Shown one piece after another: positions 10,601-20,214 of a stretch of DNA of 20,214 nucleotides (position 1 is its first letter; each line of letters begins with the position of its first letter). A program made the position numbers and the translations under genes. Location: assembly GCA_025201705.1 (NCBI GenBank), contig MU617177.1:1-20214 (forward strand), in the 5' to 3' direction. The stretch is from Dissophora ornata. Lineage: Eukaryota > Mortierellomycota > Mortierellomycetes > Mortierellales > Mortierellaceae. A model generated the notes under the pieces. That model was not told where the DNA came from. It made no database searches and saw only the letters and a list, made by a program, of their open reading frames with translations.

Positions 10601-12942
10601 GGTATGCTAGAGTTCCCCGAGGCAGGAAAGATGGGGATGAATCTAAGCAGGGGTCTCAGTCTCGGCAATGGCGGCAGTGGACGCAACAACCCGTCAATGT
10701 CGTTTTTCAGAAATCTCGTGACGCAGTTCTTATTCCTGGCAGAGATCAGTGTTCCCGGGATGAATATCAGAGATGAAGGTGTGGCTTTGATCACAGAGCA
10801 AACTCCCCTCCAAAAAACTCTCAGGCGGCTCAATCTCTATAATAACGCCATCTCACCTGTCGGAGGGCAAATGCTGGGCGCGTTTCTTTGGCCAGATAAG
10901 GCATTAGTTCACCTGGACTTGGGCATGAACCCTATCGGAGACGAGACGCTGGTTCAAATCATCGAGTCATTGGGGCCCAATCTTTCGATCTTGAACCTGG
11001 AGAGTACAGGATTCCGGGAACACGCAGCCAAGGCTCTGGACAGGATGGTCGAGACCTACAACTCACTTTCCGACTTGGAACCCCAGCTCGAGTATCTAAA
11101 TCTTTCCACTAACGCCTGGACGACGAGTAGCGTCCAATGTCTCGGAAGAATTATCATGCGGTTGCGACTTGAGAGTCCCCCTTCGTCACCTTCAACGTTG
11201 GCACCAGGTGCTGGAATGCATGACAAACCAGGGCATCTTGAACTGGGACCCGCGGAGAGCTTTTTGGTGGCCAACTCAATGATCAGGACGTCGCAAATGA
11301 CGCTCCCGACTGACAGACCCTGGCATCAGCAGCCCGATATTCTTGTCCCGTACGCTGCGCTCGCTGCAACCAAGGAATCTTACACACCCTCGGCTTTGAA
11401 GGCGCAGGAGTCGATTGCTGTCAACTCGAAGCTCAAGGTGTTGCGTCTTTCGGATGCAGGTCTTTCAGAGAGCGCATCACGTTATCTCATCGGATTGCTG
11501 GACGTCAATGTGTTGACAAAGTTGGATTTGAGGAGATGTATTCGACTGTTCAAGCCTCGTGAGATCCTGACGATCCTTGCACGGATTTATCCCAACTCCT
11601 CGTACTCGACGGATGATGACTATGCACTACAACAGCAGCAGCAGCAGCAGCAGCGACAGAACATCCCTCGCGGTCCGACACCATACGGTATTGCAGGCTC
11701 GCCTCAGAACTGTCTACGATTCATTCATTTGAACATGACAGGAGTAGATGATCATGCCGCCAGAATCTTGGCCCAGGATTTGGAGACGAGTTGGTGTTGT
11801 ATTGAGCGACTGGATATCGGAAGCAACCAACTGACACACCAGGGCATCACCATGATCCTAAATGCGCTTTGCCAGAACGCCTCGCTCCAGCACCTCAACC
11901 TCGGTCAGAACTTCGGCGCCCCCAACGCCGTATACCCATCCGCAGCCTCTGCCGTAGCAAACTCGACGCGGGAAGCATTGCGCCGCTTGATGATCACGAA
12001 CAAGAAGCTACAGATCCTCTACTTCATATGTGCAGATATTGACACTATTGCCAAAGGACTCAGCGCCAACACAACCATTCGGTCCTTGGTCTTTGACCGA
12101 CTTGAAGGGTCGCTCAACGATGTCGAAGCCTTTGGACGGGCTCTAGCTGTGAATCAGACACTGATGCGTTTTAAGGTCTACGACAACCGACAGCCCCCAT
12201 TCTCTCAGGCTTTCCATGCCCAGCAGCATCAACAGCAGTATCAGACCTCAAACCCTCTGTTGAGCCATTACCAGCAGCAACAGCAAGCGCACCAAATCCA
12301 TTACGTGGATCCGTTCAAGGACTTTAAACAGGAAGCGATCAAGACGATCGAGAAAGGAATCACATTCAATTATACACTTATTGAGATGCAGTGGCCCGAG
12401 ATGTTTGATCGGTCGCAGCCCTGTACTGAGCGTCTGGAGGCGATCTTGACACGAAACATTGGTCTTCTGAAGAACGGCGGTACTGAAAACGAGACTGGTC
12501 AAGAGGCTGTCAAAGAAAGAGTTGTTTTACGAGGAAACAAGATTAGTCGCGGTCTTTCGATCCTGTCAACGTCCTCAACACTTTCAAACGGCTCTGAATC
12601 GTCTTCAACCTCATCTTTATCGTCTCTGTCGTCCAAGAAGGATCAAGGAGCCTTGAATCGCAGCCAGAGTAGCTTTATACCAACGTCATCTCCGGGCGGA
12701 CTGGGTGAAGGATATGCTTATAGTATCCAAACCAACAGCAGCGGTGGTAATAGCAGCCATTACGGAGTTGGTGATACGGGTGGTAGTTACAGAAGCACAG
12801 CTGGAAATGGCACCTCGAGATGGGATGAGAGGAAACTGTCGATGTTGGAGCTTTCGCCTTGGACGATAACTCAACTCAGAAATGCGCCGACGCGTGAGCA
12901 ACAGCAGCAGCAGCAACAGCAGCAGCAACAACAGCAACAAGT

Positions 12943-12973
<31 letters not shown>

Positions 12974-13036
12974 AAACAGCGAGCAGCAATGGCGGAGCCT
13001 GAAACGCATATCATGCAACGTTTCCACAAGAAATGA
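7612..13036 (+). CDS. Giant leucine-rich-repeat protein with polyQ tracts
   Basis: Exons are 7612-7799, 7962-8530 and 8631-13036, giving 1,720 aa. Introns are 162 and 100 nt; the second has a TTCTAAC branch point. Residues 1-85 form a compact module (IRLGDVV, FVLLDDV, then ITPPRVEYHEDCVLDVV across the first splice). A Ser/Thr/Pro-rich linker follows to about 270, then a polyQ tract at about 275-354. A 45-bp tandem duplication and a charged helical stretch come before a central domain from about 545: RLFIVLP, CECGAH at 580, FFGKYGAFI near 613, and KWVCEEHYR at 745-753. LRRs of the ribonuclease-inhibitor type cover about 800-1440, for example LRRLNLYNNAIS and LQHLNLGQNFG. The tail is Ser- and Gln-rich. 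From memory, the N-terminal and central blocks recur in LRR proteins expanded in Mortierella. A scaffold or recognition role is inferred; no enzyme domain is seen. Start is the first ATG. Confidence 0.87.
8709..8937 (+). repeat. CAG/CAA polyglutamine tract 1, with His/Tyr interruptions
   Basis: About 75 codons, mostly CAG and CAA, broken by CAC/CAT (His) and TAC/TAT (Tyr) in the first two thirds. The last third is nearly pure glutamine. It lies in the third exon of the LRR gene between the Ser/Pro linker and the helical region. Mixed CAG and CAA codons slow slippage but leave the tract prone to length change. Leucine-rich frames on the opposite strand are mirror images of such tracts. Confidence 0.95.
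9173..9262 (+). repeat. 45-bp in-frame tandem duplication in the LRR gene
   Basis: Two adjacent 45-bp units encode 15-residue copies of the form QPxFQLDRVNTIxRT. They differ at 5 of 45 positions. Three differences are synonymous (CCT/CCC, CAA/CAG, GTT/GTC) and two change a residue (Thr/Ala, Asn/His). The duplication is therefore not brand new and has kept its frame. Confidence 0.92.
11630..11659 (+). repeat. Polyglutamine tract 2 inside the LRR domain
   Basis: A run of CAG/CAA codons, ended by CGA and CAG, inserted between two LRR units of the same gene (about residue 1253). It is short, in frame, and probably forms a loop off the solenoid. Confidence 0.85.
12898..12980 (+). repeat. Polyglutamine tract 3 at the LRR protein C terminus
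   Basis: About 27 codons of CAG and CAA broken by one GTG and one AAA, followed by 15-20 residues before the stop at 13036. It covers about residues 1675-1702 of the LRR protein. Confidence 0.93.
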
Positions 13037-13092
13037 ACACAAACGCATTCATTTCTACGATATACCCTTTTTGATGAACAAAAAAAAATTAC

Positions 13093-13102
13093 AATAAATA
13101 AA
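13093..13102 (+). terminator. Polyadenylation signals of the LRR gene
   Basis: Two overlapping AATAAA hexamers start at 13093 and 13097, about 57 nt past the stop codon at 13036, in an AT-rich stretch. They lie in the 173-nt gap before the 3' end of the convergent kinase gene. The kinase shows no clear AATAAA of its own in this gap, so its transcript may extend into LRR sequence. Confidence 0.6.
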
Positions 13103-13209
13103 AGTACTTGTTTCTCTCGTGCCAAAATTTATAATTAGGGGATGGTGTAGTTTGGTCTTCGCTAAAATCGAGAATGATAAACATGAATATTCACTCCTAA
13201 CATATGCTC

Positions 13210-18197
<4,988 letters not shown>

Positions 18198-20214
18198 GCT
18201 GAAAAGTGTGTTGGAAGGAGAAGCGACTGTAAGGTTTGTTTTGAGTCCCGTTTGAACGAGTGGCAAAAATAATAATAAGTCCTAGTCGTGTAAAGGTTGA
18301 GACGGAGGTGGGGTAGGAACTCAAGTGTGGATGGATAAAGGAAACAAAACAAGACCAAGATGGATTTGCGTGGTCCTTGATCGCCGTCAACAAATGGATG
18401 AAGAAATGAGGTAGGAGAGATAGAGACACAAAGTGAGGGAGTACGCAAACAACAAAGGAGAAGTAAGGAGAATGAAGGAGGTGGTGGTCGGCGGAGAGTA
18501 GATGTAGATGGATGGAGGAATTCAGCAAAAATCTTGGGACTCCAAAGAAAATTAGGAAAGGGAAAACACCGGAACACCCCAGACTACGGGTCGCTTGGAT
18601 TTATAAGAAAGAATGAAGTGGAAAGGTTAGGCAGGGAGAAGGGGAGAGGAGCATGGAGAGGCAGTGAGGATAAAGCGGGGGTGGAGCAGCAGCTGTGTCG
18701 ATGTAGAGCGCCGTGGACAGTCTAGGGTCCAATGGTTGTGGGTTGTTTGTGGTTTTTTTTGTCCTGTCTGTGCGAGTTCGTCCAGTTTCTTTTTTTAGAA
18801 GCAGAGTGATCCGTCGGTCGCTTTCGCCAGTGAGTTTTTCTTGATTTACTACTGTACCTTGGGGGATGGAGGCAATGGCACTGTGAACATAAAAGCGAAA
18901 GAACAAGAATCAGATTTGACGCCGAAAGTCCTTCATATTAGGTCATTGAAGGGTCTGATTCTCTCTACGATCTCGTAGTTTCATTTCTTCAGCCCATGTG
19001 CTTTGGACAACATCGCCTCAGAATTCGCGCGTGGATGCGCGCCGAAAGGCGATGTGTCTGTGCCAGAGATGACGACGGTGACGCCCAGGTTGGTGGTTAT
19101 TTTGATTTAGGTTGCTTGTTTCAAGCACAATAAAGATGACGAGAACTAGGTAGGGCGATGAAAGGCGAGAGATCGAGGGATCGAGGGATGCGCGGGAGAT
19201 TTTTTTTTATATTTTTTTGCTGTATCCTTGTTTGTTTGTTTGTTTTCTGCACTCGTGTGATCGATCTGCAGAGGCCAGAAGGGAACACAATCTTAATAAA
19301 TGCCGGATAGCAGCAACGCACAACAGCATTAACCCTGTGGAAATGAGGGTGGAACAAACAGGAAAAGAATGTTGTGCTTTCACACCGACCGCCAAAAAGG
19401 AACTGCGGAAACACATCGGCAGGCATGGATTGGAAACCCATGGAACTTACAGCAGAAAATAGCCACTTTATGATCGAGCTGAGGCGATGTGAATGGAAGA
19501 AAAACGCTCGATCGTCTCTTCTGCGGATCACAGATACTCAAAAGAATGGTTTGGGGTCGAAGAAGGCGAATAATTAATGTGGCTTTATGTATGAATCAAT
19601 AAGATGGATGAGGATAAACGCCAGCAGGGTCAAAGTGGAATCAATGGAGTAGGATGAGATCTGGCTGAAGGTGAGAGTCGGTGGATAATGTTTAGAGCTT
19701 CAGATCTTGTGAACTTAATGCCATCCTTGTGCATGACCGTGGCCTTTGGCGTCCGGCTATTTATGCGGGAGGCTCGTCTCAAGATGACCTTGTCGTGAGA
19801 AATCTCACTCCCATTGATGGGTTTGATGTAGAAATATAGGGGTCAAGGAAGCAAGGAACAAGGGTGCAAAATCCAGGAGATGTTGACAGCTAGCCAAATC
19901 CCCGACGGACTGAGTCGTTGTTGTAAATGTCGATGACCAAACAATGCTTTGAGGGATAGATTTAAAGCGATGGAGCCCCAAGGCAAAAGGGCGGTGATGG
20001 GATTGATCCTACTGCCCGCACATTGGGCAGTGAGTTGCGCAATCTCTCTGGTGTCTGGCGCATGTATCGCGTCTTGACAACGGTCTGGGGGCGAAGAGAG
20101 GGATGTGGAAGAAAGGGGGGGGATGCATCATGCAAATTTATTCTTGCACCGAGGTGCCGATTCCCTTCCCGTGAGACAACATCGCAGTACATGACATTCG
20201 ACCCGAGGATAAAA
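18198..20214. other. Kinase leader/promoter and unassigned right end
   Basis: No complete gene is supported in these 2 kb. On the minus strand, 18200-18600 is CT-rich, as expected of a fungal leader. A short TGTT repeat lies near 19230, and GATCGAGG-type direct repeats lie near 19170-19190. The stretch 19633-19842 is open on the minus strand for 70 codons, with balanced composition, and 19696-19836 is open on the plus strand for 47 codons. One of these may be an exon of a gene mostly beyond the right edge, but neither product is recognised. Confidence 0.4.
19206..19211 (-). promoter_or_regulatory. TATA-like element upstream of the kinase gene
   Basis: TATAAA on the minus strand within a long A-rich run, about 1 kb upstream of the first kinase ATG. 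If it is used, the leader would be nearly 1 kb or carry an intron. The sequence just before the start, ACTTTTCAG then C then ATG at 18197, looks like a leader-intron acceptor. The A-rich context makes a chance match likely. Confidence 0.2.

Noticed and set aside
12686..13048. Leucine-rich minus-strand frames at the end of the LRR gene
   Set aside because: The poly-Leu and poly-Cys runs are the reverse complement of CAG/CAA glutamine codons, so they are mirror artefacts.
19121..19531. 136-codon minus-strand open frame upstream of the kinase
   Set aside because: It has low complexity, lacks any motif, and overlaps A/T-rich promoter-like sequence.

Overview
The window looks like nuclear DNA of an early-diverging fungus, most likely Mucoromycota and probably Mortierellales. 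The reasons are short GT-AG introns (mostly 76-180 nt) with CTAAC/CTGAC-like branch points, no operon-like packing, and CT-rich promoters. There is also a very large leucine-rich-repeat protein whose central blocks resemble, from memory, an LRR family expanded in Mortierella genomes. The genus call is inference. No rRNA, tRNA, CRISPR, transposon or viral gene was recognised.

Layout. A possible first exon of a gene running off the left edge lies at 16-156 (minus strand). A single-exon four-helix membrane protein of 699 aa is at 526-2625 (minus). After a 1.6 kb divergent promoter region comes a four-exon Ras-type small GTPase at 4251-6569 (plus), with an unusual 461-residue disordered N-terminal extension. 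A three-exon 1,720-aa LRR protein with long polyglutamine tracts lies at 7612-13036 (plus). Convergent with it is a ten-exon, 1,174-aa protein kinase of the BRSK / yeast Hsl1-Gin4-Kcc4 type at 13210-18197 (minus). The remaining 2 kb on the right is leader and promoter DNA plus an unresolved open stretch.

Splice sites were worked out by hand. Every junction restores a continuous frame, and most restore a conserved motif across the splice: the switch I entry and SAK motif in the GTPase, and the glycine loop, the HRD motif and the KA1-like tail in the kinase. Start codons of the three spliced genes are the first in-frame ATGs. Leader introns are possible for each and cannot be settled without RNA data.

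How the genes might work together is weakly supported. The membrane protein, the Ras-type GTPase and the Hsl1/Gin4/BRSK-type kinase all belong to families tied to the cell cortex, polarity or morphogenesis, but they sit on different strands with their own promoters and nothing shows co-regulation. The strongest novelty candidates are the N-terminal fusion to Ras, the LRR protein with its short N-terminal module and central domain, and the low-complexity insertion inside the kinase's KA1-like domain.
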